Shown here: positions 8,475 through 18,161 of the stretch, piece after piece
Numbering within the stretch: the stretch's first letter is position 1
Layout of the letters: each line of letters opens with the position of its first letter
Assembly (NCBI GenBank): GCA_900538355.1
Contig: UPXS01000005.1
Location: 62,001 to 126,000, forward strand
Direction: 5' to 3'
Length of the DNA stretch: 64,000 nucleotides
From: an uncultured Veillonella sp.
Lineage (GTDB): Bacteria > Bacillota > Negativicutes > Veillonellales > Veillonellaceae
Translations under genes and position numbers: made by a program
The notes under the pieces: generated by a model
Database searches by the model: none
The model's input: only the letters and a program-made list of their open reading frames with translations
What the model was told of the DNA's origin: nothing

Positions 8475-10679
8475 TTAGAATTGTGTGCCGAAGCTGAAGT
8501 GGAATTTATTTTTGTGTTTACCCACGCCATAGTCAAGTTTAACTGGGCCAATTGGTGTAGTAATACGAACACCAGCACCAACGCCATAGTTAAATGTTTT
8601 CTTGCTATTGTACCATGTAACATTTGGTGCATCCCATGCATCACCAATATCAGTGAACAATACACCACTAACCTTTTTAACGATTGGGAAGCGGAATTCC
8701 AATGTAGCATTGTACATGTACTTGCCACGGAATTGATCATCTTCGTAACCACGTAAGGAGTCAGCGCCACCCAATGTGAACAATTGGCTATAAGGAGCAT
8801 CACCTTGAATAAAGCCACCACGTGCACGGAATGCCAATACATTCTTAGCACCTAGTTTTTTATACATACGGGTTTCCGCTGTAAATTTGTAGAAGTCGAA
8901 GTCACCGCCTAAGCCATGACCAGCCCATTGTGCCGTATAGGAGATACGACGACCACGTGTAGGTTCATAAATATTATCACGGGAATCGTATACCTTTTGC
9001 CATGTAATGGAGTTGATACGGCCAAAGTTATTTTTTACATAGTTATTAGATGCAAAGTTCCAACTGCCACCGGTACTAGGGTTTGTATTATTCCAATCAT
9101 TGCCACTACCTGTAGTATTGGAGATAGCATCTGTATCATAACGATAACCAGAACTATCATCACTATCCCATTTATAGGAATCTTTACGGGATTCAAGAGT
9201 CAAGTAGTCACGAGTATATTCCCCTGTTTGACGACCGAAGGAAATATTGAAACCACGAGATTTTTTGTTATATTCAGCTACTTCATTACCATTTTCGTTG
9301 TAATCTGTATATTCATCTTCACGGTTGAAGAAGGAGAAGCCAAGGGAAGTACCTTTACTATCAATCCAAGGTTTCAAGTAAGAAATTTGATAGTTTTTGT
9401 ATTTTTTCTTACCACCGATTTCCCAGTGAACTTTGAATTTATCACCAGTACCGCGGAAGTTATCTTCACCAAATTCAATGATACCCATCAAACCATCAGA
9501 CTTGGAGTAACCAGCACCTAATGTAATAGTACCTGTTTTATGTTCCAAAACATCGATTTCAATGATTACATTGTTAGGATCTTGATCGCCAGGCAACATG
9601 CGAACATTTACATCATCAAAGAAGCCTAGGTTGTATACGCGTTCTACAGAACGGCGTACCAAGAATTTATTGAAAGGTTTACCTTTCTTTTGAACGAATT
9701 CGCGAGTAATAACTTTATCGCGAGTTTTCTTGTTACCAGCAGGAACGATATCTTCAACAATACCTTCTACGATATGAACATGAAGCACGCCTTGGTCATC
9801 TACGCGAATACCATCTACGTGAGCCAACATATAGCCATCGCGAGCGTATGCTGCGTTGATACCTTGAACCTTTTGGCCTACATATACAGAGTTAAGAACT
9901 TGACCTGGTTGAAGGTCCATGAATTTAGTCAATACTTCAGAAGTATAAACTGTATTACCTTCGAAAGCTACACCAGTAGTAATTGGATTTACTGTAACAG
10001 CAAAGTCCAATTTAACGCCTTCAGGTACTGTTGTAAATACAGGGTTTACTTCAGAGAAGTAACCAGTATTACCAAGGTTAGTTACGTCTTTAAATACACC
10101 ATCCACAGATACAGCATCGCCGATTTTTTCTGTCAAGATAGGCAATAATTGTGCTTGTTGTTCAGCTGTTACGCCAGAAATAGATAAACCAGTAATCAAT
10201 TTACCTACATATGGATTAATAGACTCAGCATTAGCAGATGTAACATATTGAGCTTCTACAGTTGTAACAGCTTGAGTTTGGCCATTTTCAGCAGCCTTAT
10301 CAAGGTCAGTACCACCAGTAGTTTTAGACACCATTTTTACTTGTTTGTCATCAGTTTTCAAAGCAGCATTATTGACTGTAACAGTTCCATCAGAACCTCT
10401 AACTACAGTACCATCGCTAGATACTGTTGTATCCCCACGAGCTGCTAAGATAGCTGCATCAGTTTCATCTTGTGTTGTTGCAGGTGTAGCTGCATCAGCA
10501 TTGTAAACAGCTTGTGTAGTAGATGCATCATTAGTTGTTGCCGCACTAGTTGTTGTTGTGTTATTTAAATCTGGAGTATAGCCAGCTTGTACCTCTGCAG
10601 CAAATACACTGCCTGTCCCCATGACAGCAGTCAACACAGATGCTGCAAGCATACTTTTATAGGCTTTTGGTTTAAACAT
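8475..10679 (-). CDS. bamA: Outer-membrane beta-barrel assembly protein BamA
   Basis: BamA is the Omp85 protein that inserts beta-barrels into the outer membrane. The 734-residue protein has a signal peptide (cleavage near SVFAAEV, residue 28), then about 115 residues of Thr/Ala-rich low-complexity linker. Three POTRA domains follow (roughly residues 158-231, 232-307, 308-381), then the C-terminal barrel. The conserved Omp85 motif is seen as SLRGYEDDQFRG. The chain ends HFSFGTQF with the terminal Phe expected of outer-membrane proteins. E. coli BamA has five POTRA domains, so this form is shorter. It has its own leader with an extended -10 promoter, and heads the OmpH - lpxD - lpxL run. Confidence 0.95.
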   Translation of the reverse strand: MFKPKAYKSMLAASVLTAVMGTGSVFAAEVQAGYTPDLNNTTTTSAATTNDASTTQAVYNADAATPATTQDETDAAILAARGDTTVSSDGTVVRGSDGTVTVNNAALKTDDKQVKMVSKTTGGTDLDKAAENGQTQAVTTVEAQYVTSANAESINPYVGKLITGLSISGVTAEQQAQLLPILTEKIGDAVSVDGVFKDVTNLGNTGYFSEVNPVFTTVPEGVKLDFAVTVNPITTGVAFEGNTVYTSEVLTKFMDLQPGQVLNSVYVGQKVQGINAAYARDGYMLAHVDGIRVDDQGVLHVHIVEGIVEDIVPAGNKKTRDKVITREFVQKKGKPFNKFLVRRSVERVYNLGFFDDVNVRMLPGDQDPNNVIIEIDVLEHKTGTITLGAGYSKSDGLMGIIEFGEDNFRGTGDKFKVHWEIGGKKKYKNYQISYLKPWIDSKGTSLGFSFFNREDEYTDYNENGNEVAEYNKKSRGFNISFGRQTGEYTRDYLTLESRKDSYKWDSDDSSGYRYDTDAISNTTGSGNDWNNTNPSTGGSWNFASNNYVKNNFGRINSITWQKVYDSRDNIYEPTRGRRISYTAQWAGHGLGGDFDFYKFTAETRMYKKLGAKNVLAFRARGGFIQGDAPYSQLFTLGGADSLRGYEDDQFRGKYMYNATLEFRFPIVKKVSGVLFTDIGDAWDAPNVTWYNSKKTFNYGVGAGVRITTPIGPVKLDYGVGKHKNKFHFSFGTQF

Positions 10680-10749
10680 AAATTCCTCCTAGAACTCATC
10701 CCCATAAAAAGTTTACATCTTGTTTTATAAAGACTAATAAATCTTTATT

Positions 10750-10758
10750 ATTATAGCA
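10750..10758 (-). promoter_or_regulatory. Extended -10 promoter of bamA
   Basis: On the minus strand TGCTATAAT (TG at 10757-10758, TATAAT at 10750-10755) forms an extended -10 element about 70 bases before the bamA ATG. No good -35 is seen, as is common for this promoter class. Confidence 0.5.
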
Positions 10759-10811
10759 TAAAATACTGGGAATGAGTACTATATTAAACAAATTTTATGA
10801 AATTAATATGA

Positions 10812-10849
10812 CTAGAATGTGCATACCCATGGGATTTGCACACTCTAGC
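10812..10849. repeat. Inverted repeat between tamB and bamA
   Basis: CTAGAATGTGCA is mirrored by TGCACACTCTAG around a central CCCATGGG palindrome. The arms pair with one mismatch. It lies just after the tamB stop but has no T-run on the minus strand, so a terminator role is uncertain. Confidence 0.45.
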
Positions 10850-10856
10850 CATAAAC

Positions 10857-13800
10857 TTAGAAGCTTCTTGTCCAACGACCACCTAAATAATTGTTTCCTT
10901 GCGATGTACGCCATGCAGTAAACTTGAGGTTTCGTTTTACAGAATACTCAACACCATATTTATTTTGTTTATTATTGATACCTTGAGAATAAGTAAGCAT
11001 TACCTTTGGCACAATATACTTGCCAATTTCAATGTTGTAATTACCTGCTGTTGCCCTATTAGTTGGTTCATCAGGATCAATGGAACCTGTCGTAATATTA
11101 ATCCGATCTAAACCTAATGTATTTTGCAATGCATCTTGCACATAGCCAAAGGCAAACATTTGTAAGCCTGCTGTAGCAACAGCATTCACATCATCATTTG
11201 TCAATGTACTACTATTTGAATCTGCACCACGACCAAAGGTTAACATGGAAATAATTTGCTTTCTAGACAAGCTAGGATTGGACGACAAAGTAAGATCCAT
11301 ATGGTCTACAGTCCCTTTTACACCAAGCATAATATTGTAGTTACTTACATTCGTTTCAGCCTCTAATTGTAAGTTTGGTAAATAGGAACCACCTACAAAG
11401 TGTGCATTCCCCTTCGTAATATTAAATACATGACTTAAGTATTTGAACGTACCAGATTTAACATCGAACTGGCCACTAGCAGTTGGGTTTTGTAATGTGC
11501 CACCGAAATGAACATCACCACCGATAAACATGTTATATAGAGTTCGATCATATAAGCGTACGCCCTTGCCAGCATGAATATTAACATCTACACCCATGTT
11601 GGTGCTACTTTCACTAGACTGCAAGGAAAGAGGAATCTTAAATTGGATGTTTTCTAGGTCCAAATTACCTATCAAGGTAGGTAATCCATCACGTTCCGCA
11701 ATATAAAGTTCACCATTTAATGGGCCTCTCACATATTCGCTACGAACATCGAGTCCATCAAGTTGAACGGCAGCCTTATAGTTGGTAAGCTCATGACCAG
11801 ACCAATTTACCTTAGCAGCTAAACCAGCACTACCTTTCCCCATATTGATACGAGATTGGAAATCCCCTTGTTGTCCAGAGAAGATTAAATCTCCGTCAAT
11901 ACCAGTAATTTCATTATCTACATTGGCCAATTTCATAGTACCATTACGTACAGATACTGTGCCGTATGCCTCAGGTTGGTCTATAGTCCCTGTAAGCCTA
12001 ATTGCACCCTTTAACGGCCCCGTTGCATCTTTAACACTAGTAGTAACAAGAGGAATAACAGCCATATCTGCTTCGTTAAAGTCAATTATTACATCCATAG
12101 ATTTAGCATCACTAGCTTCTAAATAACCAGATGTATAAAGAGCCGCCAATGGAATTTTACCATAAATACTGAGTTTATAGCCTCCTTTAGCGCCTTGAAT
12201 ACGTTGGATTTGAATGACATGATCTTGCATTGTAGCCAACGCAAAGCCTTCATCAATACCAATTCCATTGAACGAACCGGACTCTACTGCACCAGATAAT
12301 TCCACCTTAGGATTTTTCGTTTCTCCAGTAACATTCACAACACCTGTTACCCAGCCTGTTGCTTGAATATCCTTACCTACAAGTGGTAAGAATGGCACTA
12401 TGTCGACATCCTTTAAGGCTACTTGTAAATCAGCTTGCCCATCGAGATCCAAAGTACCACCCATCGCAATGAGGCCCTCACCAACGGGTAGTTTTAAAGT
12501 GGTAATTTTAAACTTACGATTAGCTAGGCTAGCATCAATTGTTGCATCACCGACAACCTTATCATCAATAGTAACATCGTTAATTTTACCGTTAACAGTA
12601 ACGCTTGGATTATCCTTTGTGCCACCAATTTCAACGGAACCGTTTAAATTACCATCAAGATGCTCATTTTTACGATCCAACAGTGCTAATAAATTCTTAA
12701 CACTACCATTAGTAACATCTAAAACACCAAATAACTGTTTACTATCGTCGAGCTTCATGCCACCTTTAGCAATGTAACGCCCCCCATTTGATTCAGCAAA
12801 GGAAAAGTCTTGTACATTTACGACGGATTTATCCGCATACACGTGGCCATGAATATCAGTCAATAATTGCCCATTTATAGATAAAGCATCAGATAAAATG
12901 TAACCATTAAACTGAGGATTATCCATAGAACCCGTTATAGTACCACGGCCTGCTAACAAACCATCTACTTTATAGTCAGTATTGATGAGCAATCTACCCA
13001 TATCGATTTTCTTACCTTCAAAATCAATATTAATAGCCTCTTTCGATACAGTACCACCACCTGTAATAGTCGCTCCGTACCCTTCAATATCAAAACGATA
13101 TAATTCTAATCTTTCATTTTTATAGTTATATTTTGCAAAAGCATTAGTTACAAGCTTGCCATATGCAGATCCATCCCATAAGTGAGCTCGTCCTTCTACA
13201 ATAGGATTAGCCGCAGTCCCTGTTATATGGTTATCGGTTTCAAACCATCCTGTAATAGGAATGTCAGTTACAGGGCGAATTAAATTTTCAATACGCACTG
13301 CGCGAGCTTTAGCATTTAAATCTAAGGCGTCAGTATTGATATTATACCAACCTGTAATATCATAGCCACCACTACCGTCACCAATATGACCATTGGTAAT
13401 TGTTAGAACATGATTGTCTAAAGTAATATCGCTATGAATATCATTAAAATGAGCGCCCTTATAGAGAACCTCTTGTCCCCATACAGTACCAGTCACATTA
13501 GGATTATCTAAGGCACCTTTTACATTAATAGATGTGCTAACAGTACCAGCAACATCTTCACCTATGATTGAACTAAGTGATGTTAACGGTAACGCATTAC
13601 CAGAAATTGTAGCATCCACTTGACCATTTTGAATAGAGCCATATCCACTAAAGGAGCCAGTTCCCATATTACCAACCATAGTTATATTGGTAAGATTGTC
13701 ACTATGAGTTAAATCCGCTTTTACAGAATCTAACACTACACCACGGACCCCAATCTGATGGCCCTGAACAGCGCCTACAAGATCTGTAACTTGATTATTC

Positions 13801-15143
13801 TTACCCAAAACATGGATTTCTCCATCAACTGTCCCTGTAATAGGCATAGTCATATCTTGTGTGAAAGTATCCAACGATAAGGCATGAACATTAGCAGAGG
13901 CGTCAAAATCACCTGTATCTACGACGTATTGACCTTTAACTTTAGCATTACCAGCGCCAATAGACAATTGGGCATCATCGATACGAACTACCCCATTATC
14001 GTATACTACATTTCCCTGCACGCGGTCCACATGGTACCCTTTATAAGAAATACCATCACTGCCTATAGTTGCATCCACCCGCGGCGCTACAGTAGTGCCT
14101 CCAATATGCGCACGACCACCAACAATACCAGTAACCCCCACATCGGTAATGGCTTCAAGATTCACCTTATCAGCTACAACATTAAGATTGAGATATTCTT
14201 CGTCCTTCCCTAATGTAATGAGACCATTAAGCTTTGCTGCTTGATCATTGATACGCCAAGAGCTATGGCTAATAACAATTTGGTCATGATTGAGCATAAT
14301 ACGACCTTCACCATCAGTAATGGTATACATCGTATTGCCCCGCTTATAAGTGCCTGTTAAGCCTTTAAAGCCAACATTGCCACTCATAACATATTGTCCA
14401 TCTTCACTTTTAACATTGAGATGTAAATCTTGTAATTTCCCCTTCGTTACAACAAGATCTTTGCGCAACGGAACAAAGCTCATAATACCATCAGTATCAA
14501 TTTCATCGGCTTGTACAAATACGTCAAAATTAGACACATCATCCATATCTATTTTGCCATTTACAAGAACAGATGAACCATCTACATCAGCAGTAAGTGC
14601 CCCTTTGGACATACCACTCATATTAAGAGCAACGGTGCCATCAAGTTTTTCAATATTATGTTTAACGCCATCTTTAGCACGTAGCGCTACATGGCCATTA
14701 TTAATAGTAATATCACCATCAAAACTACCCGATTTATTCGGATCAGATGGTTTAACTAACTTTTCTATACTCCAAGTTCCATCGTTCAATTGCCATATGT
14801 GAAGATCAGGTGCATCCACGGTAACATTGGATATAGCTGTCGCCCCTGATGTATTACCCCCAATTATACTTGGTAATGCAGATAGTTTAACCCCAACGGC
14901 TACATCTTGTGCCGTCCCTACTAAGTGACCATCCCGATCTTTAATCACCACATCTGATAAAACTACATCACCATTCCAATTGATACGAAGAGAATCATAG
15001 TCCACAGATCCGTTTATGGTATTATTTACTTGTTCTTTAACCATAGGTTCTACATAGGTCTTAGCTATAGGGTTTATACTAGCACCAGCTGCAGATAATC
15101 CTAAAATTGCAGCCCCTATGAGACACCACTTCTTACGGGTCAT
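10857..15143 (-). CDS. tamB: TamB family translocation/assembly protein (DUF490)
   Basis: TamB-like proteins are AsmA-superfamily bridges that span the periplasm and are implicated in phospholipid transport and barrel assembly with Omp85 partners. The 1428-residue protein has an N-terminal signal anchor (WCLIGAAILGLSAAGASI) followed by over 1000 residues of repetitive beta-strands (for example many ...GxVxVxG... units). The C-terminal TamB domain includes LPNLQLEAETNVSNYNI and LSSNPSLSRKQIISMLTFGRG. It ends ...GRWTRSF. It is encoded directly upstream of bamA on the same strand; no separate tamA is visible in the window, so BamA may be its partner (inference). Confidence 0.9.
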   Translation of the reverse strand: MTRKKWCLIGAAILGLSAAGASINPIAKTYVEPMVKEQVNNTINGSVDYDSLRINWNGDVVLSDVVIKDRDGHLVGTAQDVAVGVKLSALPSIIGGNTSGATAISNVTVDAPDLHIWQLNDGTWSIEKLVKPSDPNKSGSFDGDITINNGHVALRAKDGVKHNIEKLDGTVALNMSGMSKGALTADVDGSSVLVNGKIDMDDVSNFDVFVQADEIDTDGIMSFVPLRKDLVVTKGKLQDLHLNVKSEDGQYVMSGNVGFKGLTGTYKRGNTMYTITDGEGRIMLNHDQIVISHSSWRINDQAAKLNGLITLGKDEEYLNLNVVADKVNLEAITDVGVTGIVGGRAHIGGTTVAPRVDATIGSDGISYKGYHVDRVQGNVVYDNGVVRIDDAQLSIGAGNAKVKGQYVVDTGDFDASANVHALSLDTFTQDMTMPITGTVDGEIHVLGKNNQVTDLVGAVQGHQIGVRGVVLDSVKADLTHSDNLTNITMVGNMGTGSFSGYGSIQNGQVDATISGNALPLTSLSSIIGEDVAGTVSTSINVKGALDNPNVTGTVWGQEVLYKGAHFNDIHSDITLDNHVLTITNGHIGDGSGGYDITGWYNINTDALDLNAKARAVRIENLIRPVTDIPITGWFETDNHITGTAANPIVEGRAHLWDGSAYGKLVTNAFAKYNYKNERLELYRFDIEGYGATITGGGTVSKEAINIDFEGKKIDMGRLLINTDYKVDGLLAGRGTITGSMDNPQFNGYILSDALSINGQLLTDIHGHVYADKSVVNVQDFSFAESNGGRYIAKGGMKLDDSKQLFGVLDVTNGSVKNLLALLDRKNEHLDGNLNGSVEIGGTKDNPSVTVNGKINDVTIDDKVVGDATIDASLANRKFKITTLKLPVGEGLIAMGGTLDLDGQADLQVALKDVDIVPFLPLVGKDIQATGWVTGVVNVTGETKNPKVELSGAVESGSFNGIGIDEGFALATMQDHVIQIQRIQGAKGGYKLSIYGKIPLAALYTSGYLEASDAKSMDVIIDFNEADMAVIPLVTTSVKDATGPLKGAIRLTGTIDQPEAYGTVSVRNGTMKLANVDNEITGIDGDLIFSGQQGDFQSRINMGKGSAGLAAKVNWSGHELTNYKAAVQLDGLDVRSEYVRGPLNGELYIAERDGLPTLIGNLDLENIQFKIPLSLQSSESSTNMGVDVNIHAGKGVRLYDRTLYNMFIGGDVHFGGTLQNPTASGQFDVKSGTFKYLSHVFNITKGNAHFVGGSYLPNLQLEAETNVSNYNIMLGVKGTVDHMDLTLSSNPSLSRKQIISMLTFGRGADSNSSTLTNDDVNAVATAGLQMFAFGYVQDALQNTLGLDRINITTGSIDPDEPTNRATAGNYNIEIGKYIVPKVMLTYSQGINNKQNKYGVEYSVKRNLKFTAWRTSQGNNYLGGRWTRSF

Positions 15144-15360
15144 AATGATCTCCCATACACATTATGAATAAAATAAATATATATACTAATCTTACCACAC
15201 ACACAGTAATAACTATAGTATTTTAAGGGTAAATTTTATAAAACTAATATATTTTTTTACTAATCATTTTCTACAATAACTACAGATAAAATTATTTAAA
15301 CATTACCATAACATAAAAATGAAAATATACAATGAATCTACGCTTTATAAATCTATAACA

Positions 15361-15388
15361 AAAAAAGACGACCGAAGTCGTCTTTTTT
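15361..15388 (-). terminator. Terminator after tolC
   Basis: A perfect 12-bp stem (AAAAAAGACGAC / GTCGTCTTTTTT) with a 4-base loop lies ten bases after the tolC stop, with T-runs on both strands. It separates the mla-tolC unit from tamB. Confidence 0.9.
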
Positions 15389-15398
15389 TAGTATCCAA

Positions 15399-16859
15399 TT
15401 ATTGATTACCACCAAGTTGTGCTAGTTGTTCAGCTGCACCACTGTTTGCAATAATTTCTGCGCCTTGTCCAACTGGAGTATTCAATGGAACACCTGTCAA
15501 TTGTTCAAGAGCTGCAATGCTAATATTGTAATTATAAAGAGCTTGTACATAGTTATTACGAGCATCTGTTAATTTAGTTTCCGCATCGAGTACATCAAGG
15601 TTTGTACCAACCCCTGCGCGATAGCGAAGTGTAGCAATACGGAAGCTTTCTTGACCTTGAGCAACCGCAGTTTGAGTGCTTTGGATTGTTTGCTCTGCAG
15701 AACGCAAATTCAAGTATGCTTTTTGTACTGCTAATAATACAGCATCAACAGTAGCTAAATTAGCCTCTTTTGCTTGTTCAAGTTGTGCATTTGCTTTTTT
15801 AATAGCATTTTGTGTAGCACCGCCATCCCATAAGCTCCAAGATGCAGTAGCACCTACACTCCAGGATTTTGTACTTGTGCCAAAGTAACCATCTGGATCG
15901 GCATAACCACGACCTGCTTTTACCGCTACAGTTGGCAAGTAGCCAGATTTAGCGGATTTTACAGCCTCTTCTGCAGATTTTACATCAAGCGCAGATTTTA
16001 CAAGGGCAGAACGGTGAAGCAACGCATATGCTTTAGCTTGTTCCAATGTCACATTGTAAGGTTTATATTGTAAGTCATGTTCTGCTGTGTTGATAGCTGT
16101 TTGTACAGGATATGCAATGACTTGATTCAAGCTAGCCTCTGCTAAATTAGCAGAATTTTGCGCTTTCACAAGATTTGTTTCAGAATCAGCAAGATTTGTT
16201 TTAGCAGCCAATACATCAGAACTTGCTACCAAGCCAACATTATATTGAGCTTGCACATTTGTTACATGACCTTGGTAATCTTTAACAGCTTGTTGAGCCA
16301 CATCAACAAGATTACGGTTCATGATCAATGTATAGTAGCCACTAATAGCATCATATTTTGCTTGTTGCAAGGCTTCTTCATAGCTAGCACCAGTACCTTC
16401 ACGAGTATAACGTGCAGAATCAATACTTGCATCGAGTTGAGGATTAAATACAGGGGCACTAATGGAGAAATTATGACTACCGGATTTACCACGGCCAGTG
16501 TCACCGCCTGTTTTTTGAGCAGACCAACCATAGCTTACACTAGGGTTCTTGCCTGCTGCTACTTGGCTCACTGCGGATTTAGCAGCTTCATAACCCCATT
16601 TAGTTTGTTTTGCAGTACGGTTATTCGCCAATGCTAAATCTATGGTACGAGACTCATCGAGGTCCAATTTGCTCTCATATGTTTTGCTATCTTGAACAGA
16701 TTTTTCAGCTAATTGCTTTTGTGTTAATTGAATCGCTTCTTTTTGATATTTGCTTAATTGGTCTCCATTATTAACGGAAGTTGTAACTACATCAGCAGCC
16801 ATTGCACCTGTAGTAGCTAAGGAGAGCATTACACCTAAGGATAAAACCTTTTTATTCAT
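15399..16859 (-). CDS. tolC: TolC family outer-membrane efflux protein
   Basis: TolC proteins are trimeric channels that connect inner-membrane transporters to the outside. The 486-residue protein has a cleavable signal (KKVLSLGVMLSLATTGAMAA). Two repeated helical halves follow, with TLIMNRNLVDVAQQAVKDYQ and the matching YLNLRSAEQTIQSTQTAVAQ plus LRYRAGVGTNLDVLDAET, the classic outer-membrane efflux motif. I place the start at the ATG at 16859 because GGAGG lies eight bases upstream; the longer in-frame start at 16880 overlaps that site. It follows mlaD by 42 bases and precedes a strong terminator, so it is the last gene of the mla unit. Confidence 0.92.
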   Translation of the reverse strand: MNKKVLSLGVMLSLATTGAMAADVVTTSVNNGDQLSKYQKEAIQLTQKQLAEKSVQDSKTYESKLDLDESRTIDLALANNRTAKQTKWGYEAAKSAVSQVAAGKNPSVSYGWSAQKTGGDTGRGKSGSHNFSISAPVFNPQLDASIDSARYTREGTGASYEEALQQAKYDAISGYYTLIMNRNLVDVAQQAVKDYQGHVTNVQAQYNVGLVASSDVLAAKTNLADSETNLVKAQNSANLAEASLNQVIAYPVQTAINTAEHDLQYKPYNVTLEQAKAYALLHRSALVKSALDVKSAEEAVKSAKSGYLPTVAVKAGRGYADPDGYFGTSTKSWSVGATASWSLWDGGATQNAIKKANAQLEQAKEANLATVDAVLLAVQKAYLNLRSAEQTIQSTQTAVAQGQESFRIATLRYRAGVGTNLDVLDAETKLTDARNNYVQALYNYNISIAALEQLTGVPLNTPVGQGAEIIANSGAAEQLAQLGGNQ

Positions 16860-16901
16860 AATATGTACCTCCATACTCACCTAACGTGAATGTATTAGTC
16901 T

Positions 16902-18161
16902 TTAAAATACTTGTTTGATACCAAAGTAGGTACCACCATTCGTGGAACCGAACGGTCTGGTCATTTGAATAACCCCATAAGTATCTTTATGTAAACGTAT
17001 GTCACTACGAATACGATATTTACGATTGTTAAGGTCATATACCGCTGCGGACAATGAAACAGGACCACGTAAATTATAGTCAACGCCAAGTCCTAATTCA
17101 CTTTCAAAAATACCGCCACGTACTAGCCATTTAGAGCTAATGAATCGACCTGCATTTAAATCGAATTTAGTGCCATCACCGATATTGGAAAGACCAAGCT
17201 CAGCCATACCTTTATCATTATAAGCACGAACGCGACCATTGATGCGGAATTCATCATCTGTAGTGTTATATAACAAATCTACAGAAGGCTCAACTTTAGT
17301 AGATGACTTTTTTTCAACATTATTTCCATCTACTACATTTCCACTTGCATCATTTTGATATGCTTTACCACCCATCAATTTGTTGATGCGAGCTGAAATT
17401 TGTGCCGTATTATGTAATGTTTCCTTAATATTTTCCTGTGCTTTAGGATCAGTTACAGTAGACTCCATAGAACGAGCCATATTATCTACACGATCCGTAG
17501 TTTGTTTTAAGTTAGTCAAAATAGCACGCATATCATTGCCTGCATTACCATCTGCATTAAATTGTTGAGCAGCTTGATTTAGCTGTGCCGTTACATCAGC
17601 CATATTTTGTGTAATCGCTACAGCATTATCAGCCATCGTCGCAGTAGATTGCAATGAATGTTTAAGTGCATTTTGCGTTGCTGGATCACCAATAATATTA
17701 TTGATAGATTGCAACATTTTTTCGGTGCCATCCATTAATTTTTGAGCGCTTTGCATCGCTTTCTCCATAGCGTCTGCACCTTCGCCCTTAACAGAGTCAC
17801 CATCTTGTAAAAACACCTTAGATTGGCCTGGTGAAATTTGAATAAACTTATCACCTAAAAAACCATCTGATCCCAATGTAAACGTAGAGTCACTTGGAAT
17901 TTGTGTTTTTTCATCAAGCTTCATTTTTACTACTACACCATGTGGTGTAATCTCTATATCAGAGACATTACCGATGGCCACACCTGAGTATTTAACTTGA
18001 TTGCCATTTTTTAGGCCATTAACTTGAGCAAAATCACCTGTAATCGTCATTTGCGGTTTAGCCCATATATCAATGCGGCCTACAAAAAGTATTCCCGCAA
18101 TAAATAGAGCTATACCTATTATTGTGAAAGCCCCTACCTTGGCCTCCGTCGTCCACTTCAT
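16902..18161 (-). CDS. mlaD: MlaD-like MCE protein with C-terminal beta-barrel-like domain
   Basis: MlaD is the periplasmic lipid-binding MCE subunit of the Mla phospholipid transporter. The 419-residue protein has an N-terminal transmembrane helix (about 10-28) and one MCE domain (about 37-115, with VKYSGVAIGNVSDIEI and GFLGDKFIQISPG). A long Gln/Asn/Met-rich helical stretch (about 128-265) and a short linker follow. The last 130 residues are alternating, strand-like segments (FRINGRVRAY, FDLNAGRFIS, LGLGVDYNLR, VSLSAAVYDL) ending TYFGIKQVF, with the terminal aromatic residue of outer-membrane barrels. E. coli MlaD has only 183 residues. A transenvelope bridge is the natural reading. Its start overlaps the mlaF stop (TAATG). 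Confidence 0.9.
   Translation of the reverse strand: MKWTTEAKVGAFTIIGIALFIAGILFVGRIDIWAKPQMTITGDFAQVNGLKNGNQVKYSGVAIGNVSDIEITPHGVVVKMKLDEKTQIPSDSTFTLGSDGFLGDKFIQISPGQSKVFLQDGDSVKGEGADAMEKAMQSAQKLMDGTEKMLQSINNIIGDPATQNALKHSLQSTATMADNAVAITQNMADVTAQLNQAAQQFNADGNAGNDMRAILTNLKQTTDRVDNMARSMESTVTDPKAQENIKETLHNTAQISARINKLMGGKAYQNDASGNVVDGNNVEKKSSTKVEPSVDLLYNTTDDEFRINGRVRAYNDKGMAELGLSNIGDGTKFDLNAGRFISSKWLVRGGIFESELGLGVDYNLRGPVSLSAAVYDLNNRKYRIRSDIRLHKDTYGVIQMTRPFGSTNGGTYFGIKQVF

Noticed and set aside
8916..10148. Plus-strand frames of 150-200 codons opposite bamA
   Set aside because: Antisense shadows rich in Ile, Thr and Cys with no start signals; bamA accounts for the region.
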